Shown: positions 1 to 9,687, counted from the first letter of the stretch. The stretch: 64,000 bases of DNA from Halomonas jincaotanensis (GCF_018448785.1 NZ_JAHCLU010000005.1:1-64000); one strand, 5' to 3'. Notes: a model not told the origin generated them from the letters alone. Numbers and translations: made by a program.

Positions 1-9
1 AGATTCCGA

Positions 10-45
10 CCCGTCCTCCTTGGGAGGGCGGGTTTCTTGTTTTCG
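10..45 (+). terminator. Rho-independent terminator of a gene left of the window
   Basis: A 10-bp stem (CCCGTCCTCC at 10-19 pairing with 23-32, one G-T pair) with a 3-nt loop is followed by TTTCTTGTTTT. The T-rich side lies on the plus strand, so it should end a rightward transcript whose gene lies before the window. Confidence 0.75.
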
Positions 46-60
46 TTGGCACGTAAACTG

Positions 61-98
61 GCTGGGCCGACGCGCTGTAGCTCGCGCGTGGGCCCAGC
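61..98. repeat. Large GC-rich imperfect hairpin
   Basis: GCTGGGCC (61-68) pairs with GGCCCAGC (91-98) and, after one mismatch, ACGCGC (70-75) pairs with GCGCGT (84-89). The result is a 14-pair hairpin with an 8-nt loop. It sits between two terminator-like structures and has no T tail of its own. Confidence 0.6.
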
Positions 99-106
99 GA
101 TCGTTT

Positions 107-143
107 GAGGCGCCGTCGCAACGCGATGGGCGTCTCTTTTTTT
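107..143 (+). terminator. Second terminator-like hairpin with a 7-T tail
   Basis: GAGGCGCC (107-114) pairs with the segment at 129-136 (one G-T pair) and is followed immediately by seven T residues. It looks like a second plus-strand terminator about 100 nt after the first. No gene is visible between the two. Confidence 0.6.
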
Positions 144-208
144 GCGCCTGCCTGTATGTCTACCCCAATGCCTCGCAAATGCCTGATCTGGTTCGCCTCG
201 CCGCGTCG

Positions 209-1237
209 TCAGGCAGGCTCGTGCTGACGGTCGAGTGCCACGGGGTTGGGGTCAGGTGCGCTGAGTCCGTCTAGTAGGGCGTCCAGGTCCGTCAAGCGCT
301 TGAGGGAGTGAAAACGTCTGGCCGATTCGGCGTGGTGGAGGCGCATCTGGCCTAGCCACTGCTTGACGAGGGAGGTGACAACCCGATCGCGAAGTGTGCT
401 ACGCTGCAATGCAGCAAATTCGGCGAGTAGGGTGGCGCGTGACTGCCATGAGGTGTCGGCGAGCCGCTCGCCAGTGGCTTGCCAATGGCGAATTCGCATC
501 GCCAGCCAAGGGTCGGCCAGGGCGCCGCGCCCGAGCATGACATCCTGGCAGCCCGAGAGCGTGCGGGCCTTCCAGTAGTCTTCCAGGGTCCAGATGTCGC
601 CGTTGCAGACGACTGGAATCGTCAGGCGCTGTCGAATGCGTCCGACCCATTCCCAGTGGGCGGGCGGCCGATAGCCCTCCTCGCGGGTCCGCCCGTGGAC
701 GACTAGCTGCGAGGCGCCGCCACTTTCGGCGGCCAGCGCGCATTCCAGTGCCAGGCGTCGGTCGGCAAAGCCCAGGCGGATCTTGGCGGTTACGGGAATC
801 TTGTCGCTCACGGCGCCATGGACAGCGTTGACGACGGCATGGACGCGCTCGGGGTCGCGCAGTAGCGAAGCGCCACCATCATGACGGTTGACTGTCTTGG
901 CCGGGCAGCCGAAATTGAGATCGAGTTGCGTGGCGCCGAGCCGTAGCGCCTGGCGGGCGTTGGCCGCCAGTGCGGCGGGGTCCGAGCCTAGTAGTTGAAG
1001 GGATACCGGTACACCCGATGGGGTAGCGACCCGGGTGCCATTGAGCTCGGGGCAGTGCTTGTAAAAGACGCGCGAGGGCAGGCATGCGTCGACAACGCGT
1101 GTGAACTCCGTCACCGCCCAGTCGAATCCAGGAAGGCGAGTGAGTAGGTCACGGGTCGTGGCGTCAATGACCCCTTCCATAGGCGCTAGCCCAATGCGGC
1201 CGTTATGTAGTAAATTAACCACGCTATTTTTCATCAT
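209..1237 (-). CDS. dusC: tRNA-dihydrouridine(16) synthase DusC
   Basis: FMN-dependent reduction of uridine to dihydrouridine, at U16 of tRNA in the DusC subfamily. The protein (342 aa; the E. coli enzyme is about 315) starts its TIM barrel with GLAPMEGV (residues 16-23). It carries TEFTRVVD and the active-site segment NFGCPAKTVNRHDGG, with the catalytic cysteine at residue 111. The N-terminal TEF(T/V)RVVD pattern matches DusC better than DusA or DusB. The start is one of two adjacent ATG codons with a weak ribosome site. It is divergent from oadG, and no terminator is evident after its stop. Confidence 0.9.
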   Translation of the reverse strand: MMKNSVVNLLHNGRIGLAPMEGVIDATTRDLLTRLPGFDWAVTEFTRVVDACLPSRVFYKHCPELNGTRVATPSGVPVSLQLLGSDPAALAANARQALRLGATQLDLNFGCPAKTVNRHDGGASLLRDPERVHAVVNAVHGAVSDKIPVTAKIRLGFADRRLALECALAAESGGASQLVVHGRTREEGYRPPAHWEWVGRIRQRLTIPVVCNGDIWTLEDYWKARTLSGCQDVMLGRGALADPWLAMRIRHWQATGERLADTSWQSRATLLAEFAALQRSTLRDRVVTSLVKQWLGQMRLHHAESARRFHSLKRLTDLDALLDGLSAPDPNPVALDRQHEPA

Positions 1238-1350
1238 GCCGCCATGGTCGTGTGTTTCTGGTGAGGTGGGAAAGACGCCCCGAAGCGCCTAAAAGCCTGC
1301 TGATAGCCAATCATGCGGGCTTTCGACGCAAAGATGAGGAGAATGTCTCC

Positions 1351-1605
1351 ATGCAGGACACGCAGCTATTCCAAGAAGGAATTTCCTTGATGGGCCTCGG
1401 CATGGGGTTCGTTTTTGTTTTTCTTACGTTATTGGTGGCCATTACCACATTGATGTCCAAGGCCATCGGTCGCTTTTTCCCCGAGCCGGTTACGCCCGAG
1501 GCGCCGATACCTGGCCAGACCGGCGCCCCGGCAAGCCAGGAAGATGACGTGATGGTCGCCATCACCGCCGCCGTGCATCGCTATCGCCGCCGTCATCGTC
1601 GCTGA
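1351..1605 (+). CDS. oadG: Oxaloacetate decarboxylase gamma subunit
   Basis: Small membrane subunit (84 aa) that holds the Na+-pumping oxaloacetate decarboxylase together. I chose the ATG at 1351 over an upstream in-frame start because GAGGAG lies about 9 nt before it. One transmembrane helix covers about residues 12-35 (GLGMGFVFVFLTLLVAI), followed by a Pro/Glu-rich linker and a basic C-terminus (HRYRRRHRR). It is first of three genes oadG-oadA-oadB, the usual order, and is divergent from dusC. The sequence itself is poorly conserved, so the call rests on topology and context. Confidence 0.9.
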   Translation: MQDTQLFQEGISLMGLGMGFVFVFLTLLVAITTLMSKAIGRFFPEPVTPEAPIPGQTGAPASQEDDVMVAITAAVHRYRRRHRR

Positions 1606-1681
1606 AGGCGTCACCGCAAGCCAACGTTTCTTTGCCTGCCTCACCGCGTGATGGCTCATCCATAACGACAAGGTCAACGCT

Positions 1682-3535
1682 ATGACAGACTCGACTCGCC
1701 ACCCGGTTGGCATTACTGATGTGGTACTGCGTGATGCCCACCAATCGCTGTTTGCCACACGGATGCGTCTGGACGACATGTTGCCGATTGCCGAGACACT
1801 CGACAAGGTCGGTTTCTGGTCGATTGAATCCTGGGGTGGAGCGACCTTCGACGCCTGCATCCGCTATCTAGGTGAGGATCCCTGGGAGCGCCTGCGAGCC
1901 CTCAAGGCGGTCATGCCCAACACGCCCCAGCAGATGTTGTTGCGTGGCCAGAACCTGCTTGGTTATCGCCACTACGCCGATGACGTGGTCGACCGCTTCG
2001 TCGAGCGCGCGAAGACCAACGGCATCGACGTGTTCCGCATTTTCGATGCCATGAACGACCCGCGCAACCTCGAAGGGGCCATTCAAGCGGTCAGACAGGT
2101 CGAGGGGCATGCCCAGGGCACGCTCTCCTATACCGTGAGTCCGGTGCACACCCTGGACGGCTGGGTCGAGCTAGGCAAGACCATCGCCGCCATGGGTGCC
2201 GACTCCCTGGCGATCAAGGACATGGCTGGCCTGCTCAAGCCCTACGATGCCTATGAGCTGGTCACCAAGCTCAAGGCCGCCGTGGACATTCCCCTCCACT
2301 TGCATTGCCATGCCACCACAGGCCTGTCCACCGCCACCGCGCTCAAGGCCGCCGAGGCGGGCATCGACAACGTCGACACCGCCATCTCGTCGATGTCGAT
2401 GACCTATGGCCACAGTCCCACCGAGTCGGTGGTCGCGATCCTGCAGGGGACCGAGCGCGACACCGGGCTGGACCTCGAGCTGCTAGAGGAGATCGCCGCC
2501 TACTTCCGTGAAGTGCGCAAGAAATACGCCGCCTTCGAGGGCTCGCTCAGGGGTATCGACTCGCGCATCCTGATCGCCCAGGTGCCGGGCGGCATGCTCA
2601 CCAACATGGAAGGTCAGCTCAAGGAGCAGGGCGCCGGTGACAAGCTCGACCACGTGCTCAAGGAAATTCCCAAGGTACGTGAAGATCTGGGCTTCATCCC
2701 GCTGGTCACCCCGACCTCGCAGATCGTCGGCACCCAGGCGGTGATGAACGTGATGATGGGCGAGCGCTACCAGTCGATCTCCAAGGAGGTCCAGGCGCTG
2801 CTCAAGGGCGAGTACGGCGCCGCGCCGGCGCCCTTCAACGAAGAACTGCAGGCGCGCGTGCTGGAGGGCGGCGAGCCGATCACCTGTCGTCCGGCCGACC
2901 GGCTCGAGCCGGAGATGGACCGGCTCACAGCCGAACTCAAGGACAAGGCCAAGGCCGAGGGCATCCGCCTGGCCGAGGGCGAGCGCGAGATCGATGACGT
3001 GCTGACCTATGCGCTGTTCCCGCAGATCGGCCTGAAGTTCCTCAAGCACCGCGACAACCCCGAGGCCTTCGAACCCGCGCCCCAGGCTCCTGGGCAAGAG
3101 CCCCCTGAGAAAGAAACTCCGGAGGCAGGTGCCCAGCTGCCCGCGAAAAGCGAGGCCAAGGCACCGTCGACCCAGGGCGCGGCGCCGGATGGCCCCGAGA
3201 CCTACACCGTTACCGTCAATGGCAAGCAGTACGTTGTCGAGGTCGCCGAAGGCGGCGAGATCGGTGAGGTCGCCGAGCAGGACGGAGAGCCGCCCAAGGC
3301 GGCGCCGGCACAGGATGAATCGTCGGGCGAGGCCATCACCGCGCCGTTGGCCGGCAACATCTTCAAGATCAACGTCAAGCCGGGGGACAGCGTCGCCGCG
3401 GGTGATGTAGTGATCATTCTCGAGGCCATGAAGATGGAAACCGAGGTCAGGTCGAAGCGTGCCGGCACCGTATCCGCCATCCAGGTCAGCGAAGGCGACA
3501 GCGTGGCTGTCGGTGACCCGCTGGTCGTGCTCTAG
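1682..3535 (+). CDS. oadA: Oxaloacetate decarboxylase alpha subunit (biotin-containing)
   Basis: Carboxyltransferase subunit: moves CO2 from oxaloacetate to biotin and releases pyruvate. The 617-aa protein has an HMGL-like TIM-barrel domain with the metal-binding Asp18 (LRDAHQS) and LHCHAT around residues 207-212, the conserved PYC/OADA domain, an Ala/Pro/Glu-rich linker (about 465-545), and a biotinyl domain with EAMKMET, where Lys584 would carry biotin. The biotin site lies 34 residues from the C-terminus, as is typical. The gene follows oadG by 76 bp and precedes oadB by 9 bp. The alternative, pyruvate carboxylase subunit B, is excluded by the oadG and oadB neighbours. Confidence 0.95.
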   Translation: MTDSTRHPVGITDVVLRDAHQSLFATRMRLDDMLPIAETLDKVGFWSIESWGGATFDACIRYLGEDPWERLRALKAVMPNTPQQMLLRGQNLLGYRHYADDVVDRFVERAKTNGIDVFRIFDAMNDPRNLEGAIQAVRQVEGHAQGTLSYTVSPVHTLDGWVELGKTIAAMGADSLAIKDMAGLLKPYDAYELVTKLKAAVDIPLHLHCHATTGLSTATALKAAEAGIDNVDTAISSMSMTYGHSPTESVVAILQGTERDTGLDLELLEEIAAYFREVRKKYAAFEGSLRGIDSRILIAQVPGGMLTNMEGQLKEQGAGDKLDHVLKEIPKVREDLGFIPLVTPTSQIVGTQAVMNVMMGERYQSISKEVQALLKGEYGAAPAPFNEELQARVLEGGEPITCRPADRLEPEMDRLTAELKDKAKAEGIRLAEGEREIDDVLTYALFPQIGLKFLKHRDNPEAFEPAPQAPGQEPPEKETPEAGAQLPAKSEAKAPSTQGAAPDGPETYTVTVNGKQYVVEVAEGGEIGEVAEQDGEPPKAAPAQDESSGEAITAPLAGNIFKINVKPGDSVAAGDVVIILEAMKMETEVRSKRAGTVSAIQVSEGDSVAVGDPLVVL

Positions 3536-3544
3536 GGGCGTCGT

Positions 3545-4867
3545 ATGGACAATTTGTTGACCCTCTGGTATGGCTCGGGGCTCTACAACCTGAGCCTGGG
3601 CCAGCTCGTCATGATCGTGGTCGGGCTGGTGCTGCTGTACCTGGCCATCGCCAAGAAATTCGAGCCGCTGCTGCTGGTGCCGATCGGCTTCGGCGGGATA
3701 CTCGCCAACATCCCCGAGGCGGGGCTGGCATTGTCGGCGCTGGATCAGGCGATCGAGGTGGCCAGACCCGCCGTGCTACAGCAGCTCGGGGTCGCGCTGG
3801 GGGCGAGCCTTGAGCCCTCAGCAGGCGCCGAGACGTGGCGCGAGACCCTGAAAGGGCTGGCCCATGAGGGTGCCGCGCCGGAGGCGCTGCGGGCCGCCCG
3901 CGACGTGGCGGTCGGCGTTGGCTACGGCGACGGCATGCTTTATCGCTTCTACACCGTGGCCATCGCCTCGGGCATCGCCCCGCTGGTGATCTTCATGGGC
4001 GTGGGGGCGATGACCGACTTCGGCCCGCTGCTGGCCAATCCCCGCACCCTGTTCCTGGGCGCGGCAGCGCAGTTCGGCATCTTCGCCACCCTGCTCGGTG
4101 CGGTGGGCATGTCGGCGATGGGCTGGATGGACTTCTCGCTCAATCAGGCCGCCGCCATCGGCATCATCGGTGGCGCCGACGGCCCCACCTCGATCTATGT
4201 GTCGAGCGTGCTGGCCCCGGAGCTGCTGGGCGCCATCGCCGTGGCTGCCTATGCCTACATGGCGCTGGTCCCGCTGATCCAGCCGCCGATCATGAAGCTG
4301 TTGACCTCCAAGCGGGAGCGCGAGATCACCATGACCCAGCTACGTCCGGTGTCGAAGCTCGAGAAGGTGGTCTTCCCGATCGCGATCCTGCTGCTGGTGG
4401 CCTTCTTCCTGCCGGATGCCGCACCGCTGCTGGGGATGTTCTGCTTCGGCAACCTGATGCGCGAGTGCGGCGTGGTCGAGCGGCTCTCCGACACCGCCCA
4501 GAACGCGCTGATCAACATCGTGACCATTTTCCTGGGGCTCTCGGTGGGCTCCAAGCTGATGGCCGACAGCTTCCTGGCCCTGGAGACCCTGGGCATCCTG
4601 GGGCTGGGCATGGTGGCCTTCGGCATCGGCACCGCGGCCGGGGTGCTGATGGCCAAGCTGATGAACGTGATGAGCAAGATGCCGATCAACCCGCTGATCG
4701 GGGCCGCGGGCGTGTCGGCGGTGCCCATGGCGGCACGGGTGGCCAACAAGGTGGGGCTGGAGTCCAACCCCCACAACTTCCTGCTGATGCACGCCATGGG
4801 TCCCAACGTCGCCGGTGTGATCGGCTCGGCGGTGGCCGCCGGGGTGATGATCAAGTACCTGGGATAG
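3545..4867 (+). CDS. oadB: Oxaloacetate decarboxylase beta subunit, Na+ pump
   Basis: Integral membrane subunit that decarboxylates carboxybiotin and exports Na+. The 440-aa protein is close to the usual 433 aa. It is almost wholly hydrophobic apart from a polar stretch at about residues 95-120. It contains [13 protein letters not shown] with the Na+-binding Asp212 (equivalent to the essential Asp203 of the Klebsiella protein) and the C-terminal [17 protein letters not shown]. It is last in oadGAB. Its stop lies only 6 bp from the stop of the convergent tctA gene, and no terminator is seen in that gap. Confidence 0.95.
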   Translation: MDNLLTLWYGSGLYNLSLGQLVMIVVGLVLLYLAIAKKFEPLLLVPIGFGGILANIPEAGLALSALDQAIEVARPAVLQQLGVALGASLEPSAGAETWRETLKGLAHEGAAPEALRAARDVAVGVGYGDGMLYRFYTVAIASGIAPLVIFMGVGAMTDFGPLLANPRTLFLGAAAQFGIFATLLGAVGMSAMGWMDFSLNQAAAIGIIGGADGPTSIYVSSVLAPELLGAIAVAAYAYMALVPLIQPPIMKLLTSKREREITMTQLRPVSKLEKVVFPIAILLLVAFFLPDAAPLLGMFCFGNLMRECGVVERLSDTAQNALINIVTIFLGLSVGSKLMADSFLALETLGILGLGMVAFGIGTAAGVLMAKLMNVMSKMPINPLIGAAGVSAVPMAARVANKVGLESNPHNFLLMHAMGPNVAGVIGSAVAAGVMIKYLG

Positions 4868-4873
4868 CCCAGG

Positions 4874-6376
4874 CTATTCGAGGGCGGTCGTCCGACGCTG
4901 GTGTTTTATTCGGTAGCGTATGGCCATGATGATCGATACGCCGGCCAGTACCAACAGCATCAGCGACACCGGGCGCGTGAAGAACAGCGTCCAGTCCTCG
5001 TTGGTCATCAGCGCCCGGCGCAGGTTGGTTTCGGCGATAGGCCCCAGTATCACACCCAGCACTAGCGGGGCCAGGGGATAATCGAGTTTGGTGAGTACAT
5101 AGCCGAAGATGCCGATACCGAGCAGCAAGTAGATGTCGGTGACGCGGTTGTTCAGCGTGAACGCACCGACCACGCAGCACGTTAGCACCACTGGGACGAT
5201 GATCGATTTGGGCACGTTCGTGACCTTGAGAAACAGGCGCATGCTGAGCAGGCACACGACCAGCATCATGGCGCTGGCCAGGAACATCGCCATGAACATC
5301 CCGTAGACGGTGTCGGCATGGTCGAGGATCAGCCGGGGTCCGATACCGATACCGTGCACCATGAGCGACGCCATCAGCACGGCATCCACGGCGCTGCCGG
5401 GAATCCCCAACGCGATCAGCGGGATCAGGCCGCCGCCCGAGGTGGCGGAATTTCCCGATTCCGAGGCCACGACCCCCTCGCTGCAACCTTCACCGAACGC
5501 CTCGGGGGTGCGGGAGCCCTTCTTGGCCTGGTCGTAGGCCAGTAGGTTGGCGATGCTGCCGCCCGCCCCGGGCACCGCACCGATGAAGACCCCTACCAGC
5601 GACGAGCGCAGGAGATTGATCGGCTGCATCACCACCTCGCGCAGGACCGCGAGGGGATGGAAGTCGATGTTCGAGGAAATCAATGCCTTGCCCTGCTTGA
5701 TCTGCTCTGGGTTCTCGACCTCCTGAAGCAATTGGCTGACGGCGAAGATGCCGATCAGCACCACGAGGAAAGGAATACCCGCCGATAGCACCGGAATGTC
5801 GAAGGTGAATCGCGTCACGCCCATCAGCGGATCGGCGCCGATGGTGGCAATCAGCAGCCCCAGCGTGCCCGCCATGAGACCCCGTATCATCGAGCTCCCC
5901 ACCAGGCTTGCCACGATGGTGAGCGCAAAGATCACCAGCGAGAAGTACTCCCAGGCGCCCAGCTTGACGGCGATCATAGCCAGGGGTGGGGCGGCAATGA
6001 TCAGCACGATCGAGCTGATCAGCGTGCCGAAGAAGGAGGCCCAGACACCCAGGGCCAGGGCGCGTCCGGGTTCTCCCTTGCGGGCCATGGGAAAGGCATC
6101 GAAGGTCGTCGCCACGGCCGATGGCGTCCCGGGTATCCCCAGCAGGGCGGCGCTGATCATCCCGCCCGTGTAGCCGCCGATGTAGACGGCCAGCATCGTC
6201 GCGACCCCCTGAAGCGGCGGCATGGTGAACGTCAGGGGCAACGTCAACACAATGGCCATGGTAATGGTGAAGCCGGGGATCGCCGCGGCGATGACACCCG
6301 CGATCACCCCCACCAACATTGTCAGCAGGGTCGGCAGATTGAACAGTTGATCTACCCCGGACAAGAAGGCTTCCAT
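4874..6376 (-). CDS. tctA: Tripartite tricarboxylate transporter, large membrane subunit TctA (system 1)
   Basis: Large permease subunit of a TTT-family secondary transporter for carboxylates. The 500-aa protein has about 10-12 hydrophobic segments and the family repeats: AAIPGFTITMAIVLTLP near the N-terminus, GIPGTPSA(V)ATTFDAFPMARKGEPGRALALG, and GAVPGAGGSIANLLAYDQAKK with SEGVVASESGNSA in the second half. It is the last gene of the leftward array, 44 bp after tctB. Its convergence on oadGAB fits import of a citrate- or oxaloacetate-like acid coupled to Na+, but the substrate cannot be read from sequence. Confidence 0.92.
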   Translation of the reverse strand: MEAFLSGVDQLFNLPTLLTMLVGVIAGVIAAAIPGFTITMAIVLTLPLTFTMPPLQGVATMLAVYIGGYTGGMISAALLGIPGTPSAVATTFDAFPMARKGEPGRALALGVWASFFGTLISSIVLIIAAPPLAMIAVKLGAWEYFSLVIFALTIVASLVGSSMIRGLMAGTLGLLIATIGADPLMGVTRFTFDIPVLSAGIPFLVVLIGIFAVSQLLQEVENPEQIKQGKALISSNIDFHPLAVLREVVMQPINLLRSSLVGVFIGAVPGAGGSIANLLAYDQAKKGSRTPEAFGEGCSEGVVASESGNSATSGGGLIPLIALGIPGSAVDAVLMASLMVHGIGIGPRLILDHADTVYGMFMAMFLASAMMLVVCLLSMRLFLKVTNVPKSIIVPVVLTCCVVGAFTLNNRVTDIYLLLGIGIFGYVLTKLDYPLAPLVLGVILGPIAETNLRRALMTNEDWTLFFTRPVSLMLLVLAGVSIIMAIRYRIKHQRRTTALE

Positions 6377-6420
6377 GGTGGTCTGGCTCCTGGGTCGACT
6401 ATGCCGTCATGAGTCGTGGT

Positions 6421-6960
6421 TTAGTTCCACAACCCGCGTGGCAGGGAGATGGTGAAGACATCGCGGAACAGCGCTTCGATGCCGAACGACATCACTAATG
6501 CCACTGCGATGGCAATGAGAATGCCGCGAAAATGGCGAGCGCCCAGCAGAAACTGACAGGCGATGAGAAAGGGCAGGCTTGACCAGCGAAAGCCAAGGAT
6601 CGGTACTGCAAGGATGAAGAGGGTGAACAGACCCAGTACCCCGAAGGCCAGCCGATGTTGGTAACACCAGCCGGTCAGTGCCTTCGCGGGCAAAGCCGGC
6701 ATGGCGATGAAGTGGCGGACCTCGGTGGCAATGATCAGACCGTTGAAGACCACCAGAGCGGCCAGCACCATGCGGGGAAAGCTGCCCGACCCCAGAGGCT
6801 CCCACATGGATGAGGGCAGGGAACCGGCGCGCAGGAACAAGAAGATGAACAGTACCGCCAGGGTAACGTTGAGCACGATATGGCCCATGGCCTTGGCACG
6901 GGTTTCCTCCTGGCGAGCCCGGTCGCTAGGCGACCGGGCTTGGCGAGTTGCATCGTTCAT
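6421..6960 (-). CDS. tctB: Tripartite tricarboxylate transporter, small membrane subunit TctB (system 1)
   Basis: Small permease subunit (179 aa) with a charged N-terminus and four hydrophobic helices, at about residues 27-46, 64-82, 103-127 and 143-165. The SFPRMVLAALVVFNGL segment after the first helix is typical of TctB. Its ATG overlaps the stop of tctC by four bases (ATGA), implying translational coupling. An 11-bp perfect hairpin lies inside its first 15 codons (see 6916-6940). Confidence 0.88.
   Translation of the reverse strand: MNDATRQARSPSDRARQEETRAKAMGHIVLNVTLAVLFIFLFLRAGSLPSSMWEPLGSGSFPRMVLAALVVFNGLIIATEVRHFIAMPALPAKALTGWCYQHRLAFGVLGLFTLFILAVPILGFRWSSLPFLIACQFLLGARHFRGILIAIAVALVMSFGIEALFRDVFTISLPRGLWN
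6916..6940 (-). promoter_or_regulatory. Perfect 11-bp hairpin at the tctC/tctB junction
   Basis: AGCCCGGTCGC (6916-6926), a 3-nt loop, and the exact complement (6930-6940). In the mRNA it lies 16 nt after the tctC stop, inside the first codons of tctB. It has no T tail. Stem-loops at this place often protect the upstream binding-protein mRNA from 3' decay or slow translation of the next cistron; that role is inferred here. Confidence 0.6.
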
Positions 6961-7973
6961 TGCTTGAGGTTTTCCGCAAGACGCTCGACTGTCCCATCGA
7001 GTTCTTCAAGATGCGAGCGATACTCGTCCGGCCCCATGAACTGGACCTCGGCACCGGCATTGTTGACGCTGGTCACGAAGTCCTCGTCATCGGTCATTGC
7101 CTCCAGGGCATCCGCCAGGATCTCGATACGCTCGGGGGGAGTGCCCGCCGGGGCGATCAGGCCGCGTAGAATGGACAGGTTCAGGTTGTCGTAACCCAGC
7201 TCCTGAAAGGTCGGAACATCGGGCGTCTGTTTCATGCGTTCGGTATGTCCAACGGCCAGGAATTTCAAGTCACCGTTCTCCACGAACTGGTTGCTGGAAG
7301 CGATGTCGCCCATCGCCGCGTCGATATGGCCACCAACCAGCGCACGGATACGCTCGCCGGTGCCTTCAAAGCCGACATAGCGAAAGGCGATATCCTCGGC
7401 TTCCTCGATCATGGCAGCGTGGAGGTGCGGTACGCCGCCCAGGGTGACACCGAAGCGAATTTCTCCGGGGTTCTCACGAGCGTAATCGACGAAATCCTCG
7501 AAGGTGTCCCAGTCGCGATCGGCATTTACCGTGACGTACTGTGGCGAGGCGGTCACCGAGGCGATGGGTTCATAGTCGTCCCAGTTGTTCTGCGTCAGGC
7601 CAGTATGGTGGGAGACCAGGAAGCCATCGTGAACCTGCCCCACCGTATAACCGTCTGCATTTCTGTCGGCCAGGTCGGCCAGCCCTACCGTGCCGCTGAC
7701 GCCAGGCATGTTGATGATGGGCATCGGCTGGCCGAGGTGCGACTCGATGTGGTTGGAAACGATGCGCATCAAGGTGTCGCTGCCGCCACCGGGCGACCAG
7801 GGAACGATGAATTCGACCGGCTTTTCCGGATAGTCGCTGCTTTGTGCCGTGGCCGAGACGCTGCCAAGCAGCAGGCAGGTGCCCATCAAGCCACCTGCCA
7901 GGGCTTTCCAGTTCAGCGGCTTCAACGATTGCGCATTTTTGTGAAGAGTATTGTCGAGATCGATCATCATCAT
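6957..7973 (-). CDS. tctC: Periplasmic tricarboxylate-binding protein TctC (system 1)
   Basis: Extracytoplasmic solute receptor (338 aa) of the TTT/Bug family. It has an N-terminal segment with a signal peptide (hydrophobic core GGLMGTCLLLGSVSATAQ, cleavage probably after ATA-QS), then YPEKPVEFIVPWSPGGGSDTLMRIV. The PWSPGGGSD loop is the conserved ligand-binding beta strand-loop of Bug receptors. AAGGAG lies just before three tandem ATG codons; I use the first. tctC comes first, so the receptor gene leads tctB and tctA, and it lies 89 bp after ggt. Confidence 0.9.
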   Translation of the reverse strand: MMMIDLDNTLHKNAQSLKPLNWKALAGGLMGTCLLLGSVSATAQSSDYPEKPVEFIVPWSPGGGSDTLMRIVSNHIESHLGQPMPIINMPGVSGTVGLADLADRNADGYTVGQVHDGFLVSHHTGLTQNNWDDYEPIASVTASPQYVTVNADRDWDTFEDFVDYARENPGEIRFGVTLGGVPHLHAAMIEEAEDIAFRYVGFEGTGERIRALVGGHIDAAMGDIASSNQFVENGDLKFLAVGHTERMKQTPDVPTFQELGYDNLNLSILRGLIAPAGTPPERIEILADALEAMTDDEDFVTSVNNAGAEVQFMGPDEYRSHLEELDGTVERLAENLKQ

Positions 7974-8062
7974 GATGCTCCTTGTTGTGATACTTCACTT
8001 GCTTTCCCTTTAGGCGAGCCTGTCGGGAATGAGTCGGGCTACGGCGACTATCGAGGAATGAC

Positions 8063-9670
8063 CTACCAGGGAATGACCGCACCATCGGTACGCGGCTCGG
8101 TACCGCCGCTCAAGACGCCGGTCTCACTGTCGCGCAGGATAATCTGGCCCCGGCCGAAGCTGATCGGGTCGGCCGCCTTGACGATCTTGTGGCCGCGACG
8201 GGCCAGCGCCTGGGCGAGGTGGTCGGGGAAGTGCGGTTCGACTTCCACGGTGCGTCCCTCGGTCCACTTCCAGCGTGGCACATCCAGCGCCGCCTGGGGA
8301 TTGAGATGATCGTCGAGCATGGCGGTGACGACCTGGACGTGTCCCTGGGGTTGCATGAAACCGCCCATGACACCGAACGGGCCGACAGCCTCACCGTTGC
8401 GTGTAATGAAGCCGGGGATGATCGTGTGGTAGGTGCGCTTGCCCGGCGCTAGGGCATTGGCGTGCTCGGGGTCGAGGGAGAACGACCAACCGCGGTTCTG
8501 CAGGCTGATGCCGGTGCCCGGCACGACGATGCCCGAGCCGAATCCCGCGAAGTTGCTCTGGATGAGCGAGACCATGTTGCCGTCGCCATCCGCCGTGGCG
8601 AGATACACCGTGCCGCCCTTGATGGGGTTGCCGTGGAGCGGGTCCAGCGCGCGCTCGCCAATCAGCTTGGTGCGCGAGGCCAGGTAGTCGTCCGCCAGCA
8701 TCTGCTCGACGCTGGGTTTCATTTGATCACGTTCGGTGATGTGTTCGAGCCCATCGACATAGGCGAGCTTGGTGGCCTCGATGCGGCGATGCAGCGTCTC
8801 GACCGGGTCGCGGACCTCATCGCCCATTTGCTCGAGCATGCCGAGCGCCTGAAGCGCGATCATGCCACTGCCGTTGGGCGGGATCTCCCAGATGTCGTGG
8901 CCGCGATAGCGAGTGCCGATCGGCTCGACCCACTCGGGCTCGAAGCGTGCCAGGTCCTCCTTGCGCAGCAAACCGCCATGCTCGCGCGAGAACGCATCGA
9001 GCTTGTCGGCCAGCTCCCCCGAGTAAAACGCCTGGCCCTGCGTTTCGGCAATGGCGCGTAGCGTGCTGGCGTGACCCGGCGATGACCAGAGCTCGCCTGG
9101 CCTCGGGGCATGGCCGTCGGGGGCGAAGGTGTCGAGCCACGGCGTGAAGGCGGCCTCGTCGTAGGCGCTGTAGCTGTGAAAGGCCTCCTCCCACATCTGA
9201 TGCACAATCGGCGAAACCGGATAACCCTGCTCGGCTAGCTCGATGGCGGGAGCCAGCAGCTCGGCAAAGGGCAGCTTGCCGAAACGCTTCGACAGCGCCG
9301 ACCAGGCGGCGGGAGCGCCCGGAACGGTCACCGGAATCAGGCCGTGCTTGGGCATGCGCTCATGCCCGAGCGCCTTTACAGCCTCGATAGTAGCGCCGGC
9401 CGGCGCCGGGCCACTGGCGTTGAGGCCATGAAGCTTGCCGTTCATCCAGACGATCGCGAAGACATCGCTGCCAATCCCGTTGGACGTCGGTTCGACAACA
9501 GTGAGCGCGGCGGCCGAGGCGATGGCCGCATCTACGGCATTGCCTCCCTGCTGGAGGATGCGCATGCCCACCTGGGCGGCCAGCGGCTGGGAGGTGGCGA
9601 TCATGCCACGGCGGCCGAAACTGGCCATGCGCCGCGAAGGGCTCGGATAATAGAGGGCATCATGCTGCAT
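8063..9670 (-). CDS. Gamma-glutamyltransferase, cytoplasmic YwrD-like
   Basis: N-terminal nucleophile hydrolase of the gamma-glutamyltranspeptidase family (535 aa). It has the N-terminal GGNAVDAAIA motif, and the autocleavage/nucleophile threonine is most likely Thr354 in KGGTVYLATADGDGNMVS. PFGVMGGFMQPQGH is near the C-terminus. There is no signal peptide, unlike the periplasmic Ggt of E. coli, which places it with YwrD-type or cephalosporin acylase-like members. CAGGAG lies 8 nt before the start. It sits between two TctCBA systems, so it may release or hydrolyse a gamma-glutamyl or amide compound taken up by one of them. That link is inference. Confidence 0.88.
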   Translation of the reverse strand: MQHDALYYPSPSRRMASFGRRGMIATSQPLAAQVGMRILQQGGNAVDAAIASAAALTVVEPTSNGIGSDVFAIVWMNGKLHGLNASGPAPAGATIEAVKALGHERMPKHGLIPVTVPGAPAAWSALSKRFGKLPFAELLAPAIELAEQGYPVSPIVHQMWEEAFHSYSAYDEAAFTPWLDTFAPDGHAPRPGELWSSPGHASTLRAIAETQGQAFYSGELADKLDAFSREHGGLLRKEDLARFEPEWVEPIGTRYRGHDIWEIPPNGSGMIALQALGMLEQMGDEVRDPVETLHRRIEATKLAYVDGLEHITERDQMKPSVEQMLADDYLASRTKLIGERALDPLHGNPIKGGTVYLATADGDGNMVSLIQSNFAGFGSGIVVPGTGISLQNRGWSFSLDPEHANALAPGKRTYHTIIPGFITRNGEAVGPFGVMGGFMQPQGHVQVVTAMLDDHLNPQAALDVPRWKWTEGRTVEVEPHFPDHLAQALARRGHKIVKAADPISFGRGQIILRDSETGVLSGGTEPRTDGAVIPW

Positions 9671-9687
9671 GCGCTGGCTCCTGGTAG

